Assembly: GCF_002608075.1 (NCBI RefSeq)
Contig: NZ_LAHA01000040.1
Location: 1 to 64,000, forward strand
Length of the DNA stretch: 64,000 nt
Direction of reading: 5' to 3'
Source of the DNA: Nostoc linckia z4
GTDB lineage: Bacteria > Cyanobacteriota > Cyanobacteriia > Cyanobacteriales > Nostocaceae
Positions 44,852 to 52,081 of the stretch are shown here, in pieces (the first letter of the stretch is position 1; each line of letters opens with the position of its first letter). The notes below the pieces were generated by a model. That model was not told the DNA's origin, made no database searches, and was given only the letters and a program-made list of their open reading frames with translations. The translations under genes and the position numbers were made by a program.

Positions 44852-45346
44852 ATGCGACGATTGTTTGCTTTGATTTTAGCGATTTGTCTGTGGTGCAACT
44901 TTGCCCCCCCAGCACAAGCTCTAGGGGCTAACTTGACACCTTGTAAAGACAATCCCGCTTTTCAAGAGCTGGCAGCTAACGCCCGTAACACCACCAGTGA
45001 CCCACAATCAGGTCAAAAGCGATTTGAACGTTATTCTCAAGCGCTCTGCGGCCCTGAAGGTTACCCCCACCTGATTGTTGATGGTCGCTTAGATCGTGCT
45101 GGTGATTTCTTGATCCCCAGCCTTCTATTCCTATACATCACTGGCTGGATTGGCTGGGTAGGTCGTGCCTATCTCCAAGCGATTAAAAAGGAAGGAGATC
45201 CCGAACAAAAAGAAATCCAAATCGATCTGGCTTTGGCACTACCTATCATTGCTACAGGCTTTGCTTGGCCAGCAGCAGCAGTCCAAGAATTACTCTCTGG
45301 TAAATTAGCAGCCAAAGACTCAGAAATTCCTGTTTCCCCACGCTAA
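44852..45346 (+). CDS. psaF: Photosystem I subunit III, PsaF
   Basis: Lumen-side photosystem I subunit, 164 residues with signal peptide. RRLFALILAICLWCNFAPPAQA is a typical thylakoid lumen signal (18-residue core ALILAICLWCNFAPPAQA), followed by mature LGANLTPCKDNPAFQ. The pattern FERYSQALCGPEGYPHLIVDGRL (here QALCGPEGYPHLIVDGR) is a PsaF signature, with the two conserved Cys. The single transmembrane helix is in the IPSLLFLYITGWIGWVGR region. The frame extends upstream to 44705, but the ribosome binding site and signal peptide select ATG 44852. First gene of psaF-psaJ, 38 bp before psaJ. Confidence 0.97.
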   Translation: MRRLFALILAICLWCNFAPPAQALGANLTPCKDNPAFQELAANARNTTSDPQSGQKRFERYSQALCGPEGYPHLIVDGRLDRAGDFLIPSLLFLYITGWIGWVGRAYLQAIKKEGDPEQKEIQIDLALALPIIATGFAWPAAAVQELLSGKLAAKDSEIPVSPR

Positions 45347-45384
45347 ACCAGTTTCACTAGTTCATTTGTTTGGAGACTAAATTC

Positions 45385-45534
45385 ATGGCAGACAAAGGCG
45401 ACAACTCATCCTATTTGATTAAATTTATTTCCACAGCCCCAGTGGCAGCTACCATCTGGCTGACAATCACAGCAGGCATTTTGATTGAATTCAATCGCTT
45501 TTTCCCGGATTTACTTTTCCACCCACTACCATAA
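45385..45534 (+). CDS. psaJ: Photosystem I subunit IX, PsaJ
   Basis: A 49-residue hydrophobic subunit that stabilises PsaF in photosystem I. The sequence runs MADKGDNSSYLIKFIST, then one transmembrane helix (APVAATIWLTITAGILIEF) and NRFFPDLLFHPLP, the typical PsaJ ending. The Met1-extended N-terminus of about nine residues is longer than in many PsaJ proteins. GGAGA at about 45372-45376 serves as ribosome binding site. It is 38 bp after psaF, surely co-transcribed. Confidence 0.96.
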   Translation: MADKGDNSSYLIKFISTAPVAATIWLTITAGILIEFNRFFPDLLFHPLP

Positions 45535-45571
45535 GGTGGAAAATCAAATTTTCGGAAAACTATCTGAAATT

Positions 45572-45601
45572 GTTTAGTTAGTATATTTGGACTAACTAAA
45601 C
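45572..45601 (+). terminator. Hairpin after psaJ
   Basis: Perfect 10-bp stem GTTTAGTTAG / CTAACTAAAC with a 10-base loop, 37 bp after the psaJ stop codon. No strong T-run follows, so it may stabilise the psaFJ mRNA or attenuate read-through into psaL. Confidence 0.6.
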
Positions 45602-45639
45602 GAAATTTTCACCTAAATAGGTAGTAAAAAGAGGTTTTT

Positions 45640-45674
45640 GAAACTCGCGATTTTGCTTAGATATCGCGAGTTTC
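45640..45674 (+). terminator. Second hairpin between psaJ and psaL
   Basis: Perfect 12-bp GC-rich stem GAAACTCGCGAT / ATCGCGAGTTTC with an 11-base loop. The strongest stem in the psaJ-psaL gap; a T8 run follows 25 bp later (about 45700). A terminator or processing site that would allow separate control of psaL. Confidence 0.6.
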
Positions 45675-45793
45675 AGAGCTTTCAAATAAGCTAAATTAAT
45701 TTTTTTTAACTTCCTAAGCAAAAGACATCTTTAGCTACAATTATTATTAATATAAAAATGCCACCATTTTAATTGAGAGGCGAACATAAAAAT

Positions 45794-46315
45794 ATGGCGC
45801 AAGCAGTAGATGCATCAAAAAATAACCCCAGCGATCCCAGAAATCAGGAAGTTGTTTTTCCTGCATTCGGCGATCCACAACTAGGTAACCTAGAAACCCC
45901 AGTTAATTCTTCTCGCTTGATTGCAGAATTCATTAGGAATTTACCTGCTTATCGTGCTGGTTTAACTCCTTCCAGACGCGGATTAGAAGTTGGTATGGCT
46001 CATGGTTATTGGCTGTTTGGGCCTTTTGCCAAATTCGGGCCACTGCGGGATACAGCTAATGCTAATTTGGCTGGATTACTAGGAGCGATCGGTTTAGTTG
46101 TTGTTTTGACCGGTGCTTTATCTTTGTATGCCAATAGTAATCCTCCAAAAGCTCTTCCTAGCGTTACTGTACCCAATCCTCCAGCAGATGCTTTTAACTC
46201 TAAAGAAAGCTGGAATAACTTTGCCAGTTCTTTCTTAATTGGTGGTATTGGTGGTGCAGTAGTCGCTTACTTTTTAACTAGTAACCTAGAATTAATTCAA
46301 GGTTTATTTGGTTAA
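45794..46315 (+). CDS. psaL: Photosystem I subunit XI, PsaL
   Basis: A 173-residue membrane subunit that mediates association of photosystem I monomers. Typical features: EVVFPAFGDPQLGNLETPVNSS, LPAYRAGLTPSRRGLEVGMAHGYW (GLEVGMAHGYWLFGPFAKFG), three hydrophobic helices and an end with TSNLELIQGLFG. ATG 45794 is preferred to the in-frame TTG at 45773. It is 260 bp after psaJ, with two hairpins between, so either co-transcribed or separately promoted. Confidence 0.97.
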   Translation: MAQAVDASKNNPSDPRNQEVVFPAFGDPQLGNLETPVNSSRLIAEFIRNLPAYRAGLTPSRRGLEVGMAHGYWLFGPFAKFGPLRDTANANLAGLLGAIGLVVVLTGALSLYANSNPPKALPSVTVPNPPADAFNSKESWNNFASSFLIGGIGGAVVAYFLTSNLELIQGLFG

Positions 46316-46466
46316 TTTAGTCATTAGTCATTAGTTATTGGTCATTAGTTATTGGTTAGTTCTTACAAACAAAAAACAATCGATAGCAAAGGACGCATGA
46401 CCAAGCGCAAAGTCACAAGCTAAGGCTTCCTTAGCTTCAAATTTTGTAATACAAATGACAACTGTC

Positions 46467-46503
46467 AAAGTCTGAGTAAAGGAAATCTTTGCTCAGACTT
46501 TTT
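46467..46503 (+). terminator. psaL terminator
   Basis: Stem AAAGTCTGAGTAAAG / CTTTGCTCAGACTTT (one G-T pair) with a 5-base loop, followed by TT. It lies 150 bp after psaL; an earlier AAGCTAAGG/CCTTAGCTT stem is at 46417-46437. Confidence 0.75.
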
Positions 46504-46550
46504 AATATTAGTTATTAGCCATTAGTCATTAGTTATTAGTCATTGGTCAT

Positions 46551-46681
46551 TAGGGAAATTGAAAAAATAAATTATTCCGGTTAATGCGTTGATTGTTGAT
46601 TCCTTACTGCTGACTGTCAACTGTCAACCGTCAACAGTTAACACTTTTCTATGAAATATTTTTTTACTTGGAAATCCCTTA
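46551..46681. repeat. GGGAAATTGAAAAAATAAA / GTCAACAG element
   Basis: 131 bp. Left end TAGGGAAATTGAAAAAATAA, right end TTTTTACTTGGAAATCCCTTA, central GACTGTCAACTGTCAACCG heptads. Preceded by TTAGTCA heptad STRR. Confidence 0.8.
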
Positions 46682-46690
46682 GTTCCTATA

Positions 46691-46726
46691 ACAAAGGACA
46701 CAAAGAAAAAGCTTTGTGTCCTTTGT
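46691..46726 (-). terminator. gmk terminator, 15-bp perfect stem
   Basis: ACAAAGGACACAAAG / CTTTGTGTCCTTTGT with a 6-base loop, 38 bp after the gmk stop on the minus strand. One of the strongest hairpins in the window and possibly bidirectional. Confidence 0.75.
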
Positions 46727-46763
46727 TCATTAATGCTGAAAATGGGTATGTTGTTAAAAATGC

Positions 46764-47363
46764 TTATCCAAATAAAGCCGCTTCGATGTCATTTAAAGCA
46801 GTTTTAAAATCGTCATTAACGATTTGAATATCAAATTCATCTGCGGCCTTAATTTCTTCTTGGGCGCGGTGCAGACGACGGGCGATCGCATCTTCAGAGT
46901 CTTGATTGCGAGAGCGTATCCGTTTTTCCAATTCCTCTAAAGAAGGCGGTAAAATAAAAATGCTCAAGGCAGTGGGAAAAGAAGCACGAATTTGTCTTGC
47001 TCCTTCTAACTCAATTTCTAACACCACCAACTTGCCAGAATTAATCTGGTTAAGTACAGCTTCACGGGGAGTGCCGTAATAGTTACCAGCAAATTCCGCC
47101 CATTCTAAAAATTCGCCTCCCGCGATTAATTGTTCAAACTTACTACGGGTAATAAAGTAATAACTTTTGCCATCGATTTCCCCTGGACGGGGAGAACGTG
47201 TCGTCGCAGATACCGAATAATACAGTTCCGGATGACGCTGTAGGAGCGATCGCATTAAAGTACCTTTACCGACTCCACTAGGGCCAGTTAAAACAATCAA
47301 TGCGCCTGGATTTAGAGATTCCTTGGTAGTGGCACGACTCTGGATGGGTAAAACTCGGATCAT
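46764..47363 (-). CDS. gmk: Guanylate kinase
   Basis: Phosphorylates GMP to GDP with ATP. 199 residues from ATG 47363. P-loop LTGPSGVGKGTLM, GMP-binding SATTRSPRPGEIDGKSYYF, EFAGNYYGTP and the lid RIRSRNQDSEDAIARRL. The frame extends to a TTG at 47387, adding eight residues, but the ATG is preferred. The next gene upstream is remA, 168 bp away, the same order as ylzA/remA-gmk in Firmicutes. Confidence 0.94.
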   Translation of the reverse strand: MIRVLPIQSRATTKESLNPGALIVLTGPSGVGKGTLMRSLLQRHPELYYSVSATTRSPRPGEIDGKSYYFITRSKFEQLIAGGEFLEWAEFAGNYYGTPREAVLNQINSGKLVVLEIELEGARQIRASFPTALSIFILPPSLEELEKRIRSRNQDSEDAIARRLHRAQEEIKAADEFDIQIVNDDFKTALNDIEAALFG

Positions 47364-47531
47364 CCGTTTAACCTGTGAATTAATCAATAGATATTATTTA
47401 TGACTGTTGTATTTGTGGCCAAGCCCACCATTGACTACGGTATTTGTAGCGTCGGTGGCAAAAAATTGATCTAATTCACATGGTACTGCCGATATGCTGC
47501 AAAGAGAGTAAGGTTTTTAACCCACTCCTTG

Positions 47532-47798
47532 TCAATTATCTACAGTCTGATGATCGCGGGAAATCACAAAGCGATTCGCTACCGTTTCCGGCTGAATCGC
47601 TGACAGAATTACGTGGCTGGAATCAGTGATAATTACAGCCCTAGTCCGCCTACCATAAGTTGCATCAATCAGTTGACCCCTGTCCCGTGCATCGGTAATT
47701 ATCCGCTTAATCGGGGCAGACTCTGGACTGACAATTGCAACTACTCGGTTGGCAGACACGATGTTGCCAAACCCAATATTGATTAGCTGAATGTCCAT
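47532..47798 (-). CDS. remA: RemA-like DNA-binding regulator (DUF370)
   Basis: An 88-residue protein of the DUF370/RemA family: LINIGFGNIVSANRVVAIVSP, SAPIKRIITDARDRGQLIDA and GRRTRAVIITDSSHVILSAI. In Bacillus RemA is a DNA-binding activator of biofilm matrix genes. The cyanobacterial homologue forms a related ring-like assembly; its regulon is less known. Synteny with gmk is conserved across phyla. Start ATG 47798. Confidence 0.9.
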   Translation of the reverse strand: MDIQLINIGFGNIVSANRVVAIVSPESAPIKRIITDARDRGQLIDATYGRRTRAVIITDSSHVILSAIQPETVANRFVISRDHQTVDN

Positions 47799-48036
47799 AA
47801 AAAAACTGAGATCAAACGCGGTTTAGGAAGCTTTTAGTAAACTTATTTCCATGTTATCGCCAATAAATAGGAGTTACAACGCTTAAATTCACGCCAGACT
47901 TTGTTTTTAAAATAATGTCTGCTTTTTTAGCTGATAAACAGCTAAATATCCTAAAAATCTACCTAAAGATATAGGGAAAATTATACTGATATCAGTTACT
48001 CAGGTGATGTATATTTATTTTTTTGAAATAAGTATC

Positions 48037-48140
48037 TAATACCATTTTGGATTTTAGATTTTAGATTTTGGATTAGGAATTGCTTTGTACATTTTGATTC
48101 TGAAAATCCATCTGTAGCATTCTTTTTTCAAATTGGTATA
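48037..48140. repeat. Element with AATACCATTTT / AATTGGTATA ends
   Basis: 104 bp with GATTTTA heptad repeats inside. The right end TTTTTTCAAATTGGTATA resembles the right end of 31933-32038. Confidence 0.65.
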
Positions 48141-48185
48141 AGTACACGTCACTCTAAAAAAGGGTCGGAAATCATGCGGTGATTA

Positions 48186-48561
48186 GCGAAAGACGGCGAG
48201 AAAGCCCATCCCTAGAAGGAATGGGATGAATTGCCCTCACCGTCTTAGTCATTAGACTTCTTGCAGAAGTCGGTAAAAGGGGAAGGGGAAAGGTTTGATA
48301 TTTTCCCTTTTCCCAATAAATATGCATCCCTTTGACCACAAGAGTGCAAAAAGCACTTTTACAAGAGACTCCATGAGCTGCGCTCACAAGGAACAATAAA
48401 AATCAATATTCTCATGCCCAATGCCCAATGCCCTATTTTTAAGGCAGGTCTATTAGTCATCGATCGATAGTTATTAGTATTATTAAGTAAAAAAAATTGC
48501 GTATAACTACTAATGATTAATAAATTAAAATCCTGACTGCGTAAAGCGGGGGATGAGTTAA
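48186..48561. repeat. Subterminal-hairpin element (IS200/IS605-like ends), interrupted
   Basis: Starts CGAAAGACGG, then a hairpin CCCATCCC...GGGATG, GAATTG and CTTAGTCATTAG, and ends TGCGTAAAGCGGGGGATGAG. The same order is at 51776-51952. A hairpin near one end without terminal inverted repeats recalls palindrome-associated elements derived from IS200/IS605. The extra length here is the nested insertion at 48253-48454. Confidence 0.65.
48253..48454. repeat. Nested element with 6-bp flanking AGTCAT duplication
   Basis: About 202 bp, start TAGACTTCTTGCAGAAGTC, end CAGGTCTATT. Flanked by AGTCAT at 48247-48252 and 48455-48460. A related copy is at 23285-23410. It interrupts the element at 48186-48561. 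Confidence 0.75.
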
Positions 48562-48663
48562 CAACAAATTGTTAATTTCTCAGAATATTGCTCAGTATGT
48601 TTACTGTGACACCAGTATTTCCAATTTTACTAAACAGTGAATATTCTCACTTTAAACTTTCAA

Positions 48664-48748
48664 CGGAGAAGGGGAGATTCGAACTCCCGGAACCTTTCGG
48701 TTCATCCGATTTCAAGTCGGACGCAATCGACCACTCTGCCACCTCTCC
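48664..48748 (-). tRNA. tRNA-Ser (anticodon TGA)
   Basis: 85 nt on the minus strand. Acceptor stem GGAGAGG/CTTCTCC type with discriminator G, anticodon loop CTTGAAA with TGA, long variable arm, and T arm GAGTTCGAATCTC. CCA is not encoded. Confidence 0.95.
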
Positions 48749-48856
48749 AAATAAACTGTCGAGCTACTGGCTACTGGCATTTGTCGGTTAGCACCAAAGC
48801 TGACAGATAATACTATATCTTATCACTAGGCAGGTTGCACTACTGAATGCGAATGT

Positions 48857-49777
48857 CTAGGACACACTGGGCGATCGCTCGTACAAAATTTCCTCTGATA
48901 ACACCTGAAAGTCATTCCCCACCCACACTAAAGAAGCTTGCTCAACGACACCCGCTTCTAGGGAAACCAAGGAAAAATTACGCAACTTCTGGCCGTCATT
49001 TTCCACAATCCTGGGCACAGTAGCCGCATTTAAGTAAACTGTTCCTTCTGGACTTCTAAAAACGGGCTTTCGCAGTTCTTTCTTGGTGTGGCGTAAAGTC
49101 CGGTGCATATGACCAAATGTCACCAGGGGAATGGTTTTTCCAGCAGTCAAAGCCTGAGAAATCGCCTCAGCTAAATCTGGATCCCCAAAGTCGCCACCAA
49201 TTGGATGCCAGTCTTTGCCGCAGGGGTCTTCTGGCCGATCGCCTAAGCCACTAGGCCCGTTATGACCAAGAAAAATAATCGTCTGGTAAGCAGCGCTTTT
49301 CACTGCTTTGACGATGCGATCGGCAGATTCTTCCAAATCTGTGACACCGTAACGTTCGCGACAAATATCCGCAAATTTCCATTCCGGGCCACCCCAAGTA
49401 AAGGGACGACCCCCCACTACAGTTAATTCCCAAGCCGGAAAATCTAATTTTCCATAACCGACATGGGCAGGGCCTAATAAATCGAGTTGTTCCTGTACCC
49501 AGTCTTCCTTAGAACGGTCGTAGGGACACTTTTTGCGTCCCCATTCTGTAGCTGTGAACCAAGCATCGTGGTTGCCCATGACGGCTGCTTTGGGAATATC
49601 AACAGAAGCGATCGCTTTCACCACTTCCACTGACTCGTTACCAAAATCCCCAACAAACAGGACTAAATCAACACCCAAATGCTTGAGTGCGATACCATCT
49701 TCTATTTCCCATTGGTCGTGAACATCTCCAACTACAGCAATTTTTAGGGTTATCGAATGAGTTTTCTGACTGGTCAT
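48857..49777 (-). CDS. Metallophosphoesterase, TIGR04168 family
   Basis: Calcineurin-like phosphoesterase of about 306 residues, of the cyanobacterial/plant TIGR04168 family. Metal-binding motifs in order: IAVVGDVHDQW (DxH), LVLFVGDFGN (GD), AVMGNHDAWF (GNHD), IIFLGHNGPSG (GH) and LVTFGHMHRTL (GHxH). The substrate is not known. ATG 49777 (MTSQKTH) is preferred to 49807 because the first motif then lies at the usual distance. Not in an operon. Confidence 0.88.
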   Translation of the reverse strand: MTSQKTHSITLKIAVVGDVHDQWEIEDGIALKHLGVDLVLFVGDFGNESVEVVKAIASVDIPKAAVMGNHDAWFTATEWGRKKCPYDRSKEDWVQEQLDLLGPAHVGYGKLDFPAWELTVVGGRPFTWGGPEWKFADICRERYGVTDLEESADRIVKAVKSAAYQTIIFLGHNGPSGLGDRPEDPCGKDWHPIGGDFGDPDLAEAISQALTAGKTIPLVTFGHMHRTLRHTKKELRKPVFRSPEGTVYLNAATVPRIVENDGQKLRNFSLVSLEAGVVEQASLVWVGNDFQVLSEEILYERSPSVS

Positions 49778-50104
49778 GCCACTTTCCTTGCCGTCTATCT
49801 CCAGCATAGGAAACTCAGCCGGATTTGGACATTATCTGTAAGAAATCAATCGCTCCACTATTTTTGGTAAAAACTACTATAATTAATTCAACAGGTGGCA
49901 GCCAAGAGTCCCAAGCAAATTTTTAATTGGTTGCGAAGGAACGCCGCTCTCTTCCTGGGTATTGGGATTGGAGATTGGGTAAATGTTTTTACAGGATTGG
50001 GACGGGGTTTGAAAAAAAGTCCATAATTCTCCCAGTCCCCAGTACTCAGTCCCCAATTCCCAGTTCTACAAAACTACAAATTGCAACAAAGAGCAACCAT
50101 AACT

Positions 50105-51079
50105 GTGTTTACGACTGCACTAGCTCAACGAGAAAAAACCCAACCGGGACAACTACCATTAGATTTGTTTAGCGCCATCGAGAGTCTCAAAAAAGAACTT
50201 AACGCGGTCATTCTGGCGCATTACTATCAAGAGCCGGATATTCAAGATATCGCAGACTTTATTGGGGATTCATTACAGCTGGCCAAAGCAGCACAAAACA
50301 CCAGTGCTGATGTAATTGTCTTTGCTGGCGTTCACTTCATGGCAGAAACAGCAAAGATACTTAATCCCGATAAATTGGTACTTTTACCAGATTTGAATGC
50401 TGGTTGCTCTTTAGCAGATAGTTGCCCGCCAAAAGAGTTTGCCGCCTTTAAAGCAGCACATCCAGATCACTTAGTGGTGTCTTACATCAACTGCTCTGCC
50501 GAAATTAAGGCAATGAGCGATATTATTTGTACTAGTTCCAATGCTGTGAAAATCGTAGAGCAAATACCCAAAGAGCAACCAATTATTTTTGCCCCAGATC
50601 GTAATTTAGGGCGCTACGTTATGGAACAAACTGGACGAGACTTGGTGCTGTGGCAAGGTAGCTGTGTTGTCCATGAGACCTTTTCCGAAAAGAAAATTGT
50701 CGAGTTAAAAATTGCTCATCCCCAAGCAGAGGCGATCGCCCACCCAGAATGTGAAACTAGTGTATTGCGCCACGCCAGCTTTATCGGTTCCACAGCAGCT
50801 TTACTCAAACATTGTCAAAACAGTTCTGCCGAGGAATTTATCGTGGCAACAGAACCGGGAATCATTCACCAAATGCAAAAACTAGCTCCCCAAAAGCGCT
50901 TTATTCCCGCGCCACCGATAAATAACTGCGCTTGCAATGAATGTCCATTTATGCGGCTAAACACCCTAGAAAAGCTCTACTGGGCAATGAAAAATCGCAC
51001 TCCCGAAATTACCATGTCCGAAGATATCCGTCTTGCTGCACTGCGACCAATGCAACGAATGTTGGAGATGAGTGCGTAG
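50105..51079 (+). CDS. nadA: Quinolinate synthase NadA
   Basis: Condenses iminoaspartate with dihydroxyacetone phosphate to quinolinate in NAD synthesis, using a [4Fe-4S] cluster. About 324 residues. Signature regions: AVILAHYYQEPDIQDIADF, DSLQLAKAA, DLNAGCSLADSCP (first cluster Cys region), LWQGSCVVHE and the final NNCACNECPFMRLN. GTG 50105 (then FTTALAQREK) is the probable start; a longer frame begins at TTG 50081. Neither has a strong ribosome binding site. A terminator hairpin follows at 51100. Confidence 0.94.
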   Translation: MFTTALAQREKTQPGQLPLDLFSAIESLKKELNAVILAHYYQEPDIQDIADFIGDSLQLAKAAQNTSADVIVFAGVHFMAETAKILNPDKLVLLPDLNAGCSLADSCPPKEFAAFKAAHPDHLVVSYINCSAEIKAMSDIICTSSNAVKIVEQIPKEQPIIFAPDRNLGRYVMEQTGRDLVLWQGSCVVHETFSEKKIVELKIAHPQAEAIAHPECETSVLRHASFIGSTAALLKHCQNSSAEEFIVATEPGIIHQMQKLAPQKRFIPAPPINNCACNECPFMRLNTLEKLYWAMKNRTPEITMSEDIRLAALRPMQRMLEMSA

Positions 51080-51099
51080 TTAGGAAGTTTCTACAAATT

Positions 51100-51135
51100 G
51101 TAGAGACGTGGTTTGATTGCGTCTCTACCAAAAAT
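51100..51135 (+). terminator. nadA terminator
   Basis: Stem GTAGAGACG (51100-51108) / CGTCTCTAC (51120-51128), 11-base loop, followed by CAAAAATTTATTTTTT. Position fits the end of the nadA transcript. Confidence 0.75.
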
Positions 51136-51199
51136 TTATTTTTTATAACACTTGAAATTTATAAAACTTAGTGCTACTATATAAAATCGTGAGACAAAT

Positions 51200-51282
51200 G
51201 GGTCGGTGTCCGAGTGGTTAATGGAGACGGACTGTAAATCCGTTGGCTAGCGCCTACGCTGGTTCAAATCCAGCCCGGCCCA
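51200..51282 (+). tRNA. tRNA-Tyr (anticodon GTA)
   Basis: 83 nt. Acceptor GGGTCGG/CCGGCCC with discriminator A, D arm with GTGGTTAATGG, anticodon loop CTGTAAA with GTA, long variable arm and T arm GGTTCAAATCC. CCA not encoded. Confidence 0.95.
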
Positions 51283-51359
51283 CCTCTCAAATCGATAAGT
51301 TACAATAGCTGGAGAAGACTAAAAATTTCCAGCCTTGTAAATTAAAAAAGTTATTTTTT

Positions 51360-51431
51360 GCCCGTGTGGCTCAGTGGTAGAGCACACCCTTGGTAAGGGT
51401 GAGGTCACGAGTTCAATCCTCGTCACGGGCT
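51360..51431 (+). tRNA. tRNA-Thr (anticodon GGT)
   Basis: 72 nt, acceptor GCCCGTG/CACGGGC with discriminator T, anticodon loop CTTGGTAA with GGT, T arm GAGTTCAATCCTC. A T5 run after the acceptor probably terminates a tRNA-Tyr/tRNA-Thr transcript. Confidence 0.95.
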
Positions 51432-51478
51432 TTTTAAATTATTGAAAAATAAGCAGTTTTATAGCAACTCCACAGAAT

Positions 51479-51689
51479 TAGGGACTTCCAAGTAAAAAAA
51501 TATTCCGCACAAAAGTGTTGACCGTTGACCGTTGACTGCTCACTGTCAACAGTCAAGGCTTTGACTCCGCTCAGCCTTGACCCTGAGCGAAATCGTACCA
51601 CTACGTGGAAGCAAGCTACGCGTAGCGGCGACCATAGGAGAAGGGTCAACGACCTGAATCGGAATAATTTATTTTTTGGAGTTACGTTA
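51479..51689. repeat. GGGACTTCCAAGTAAAAAA / GTCAACAG element, long form
   Basis: 211 bp. Family ends TAGGGACTTCCAAGT and TTTTTTGGAGTTACGTTA, central TTGACCGTTGACCG heptads, plus an interior insertion of CCTTGACCCTGAGCGAAAT and GCTACGCGTAGC palindromes. Confidence 0.78.
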
Positions 51690-51775
51690 CTGATATTTAG
51701 TTCATACTTAATTAATTCTTGTACAAAAATTACCGTACATTTGACAAAAATCAACAGTATTCAGTACGTATTCAT

Positions 51776-51952
51776 CGAAAGACGATAATTTCTCCCATTC
51801 CCAGAAAGAGTGGGAGGAATTGTCGCCAAGTCATCTTAGTCATTAGTCAGTGGTCATTAGTTATTAGTATTACTGAATACGATAAATTAAATATAAGTAC
51901 TAATGACTAATGACTCAAAATCCTTGTTGCGTAAAGCAGGGGAATGAGTTAA
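51776..51952. repeat. Subterminal-hairpin element, uninterrupted copy
   Basis: 177 bp. CGAAAGACG start, hairpin TCCCATTCCC/GAGTGGGA, GAATTG, CTTAGTCATTAG, TAATGAC heptads, and end TTGCGTAAAGCAGGGGAATG. Same plan as 48186-48561. Confidence 0.7.
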
Positions 51953-52071
51953 AAGTTTGTCGTCTTGATTGGGGATGAGTTGGTGATTCAATGATTCTTA
52001 ACTTTTGATTGAATCAAGGTAGATCCAGAGATTCGTCTAATTCGATACAATTTATAAGCTGAGAGAGCCAA

Positions 52072-52076
52072 GGAGA
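52072..52076 (+). promoter_or_regulatory. Ribosome binding site of gshA
   Basis: AGGAG, five bases before GTG 52082 and eight before GTG 52085. It supports a GTG start, since no ATG is available until codon 11. Confidence 0.75.
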
Positions 52077-52081
52077 ACAAG

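Larger units (their letters stand above)
47799..48663. other. Gap with nested repeat elements
   Basis: 865 bp without a gene. 47799-48036 is the remA upstream region, with no clear motif. Elements lie at 48037-48140 and 48186-48561, the latter with an insertion at 48253-48454. Confidence 0.65.

Noticed and set aside
51434..51910. Several short open frames on both strands
   Set aside because: All fall within repeat elements at 51479-51689 and 51776-51952.
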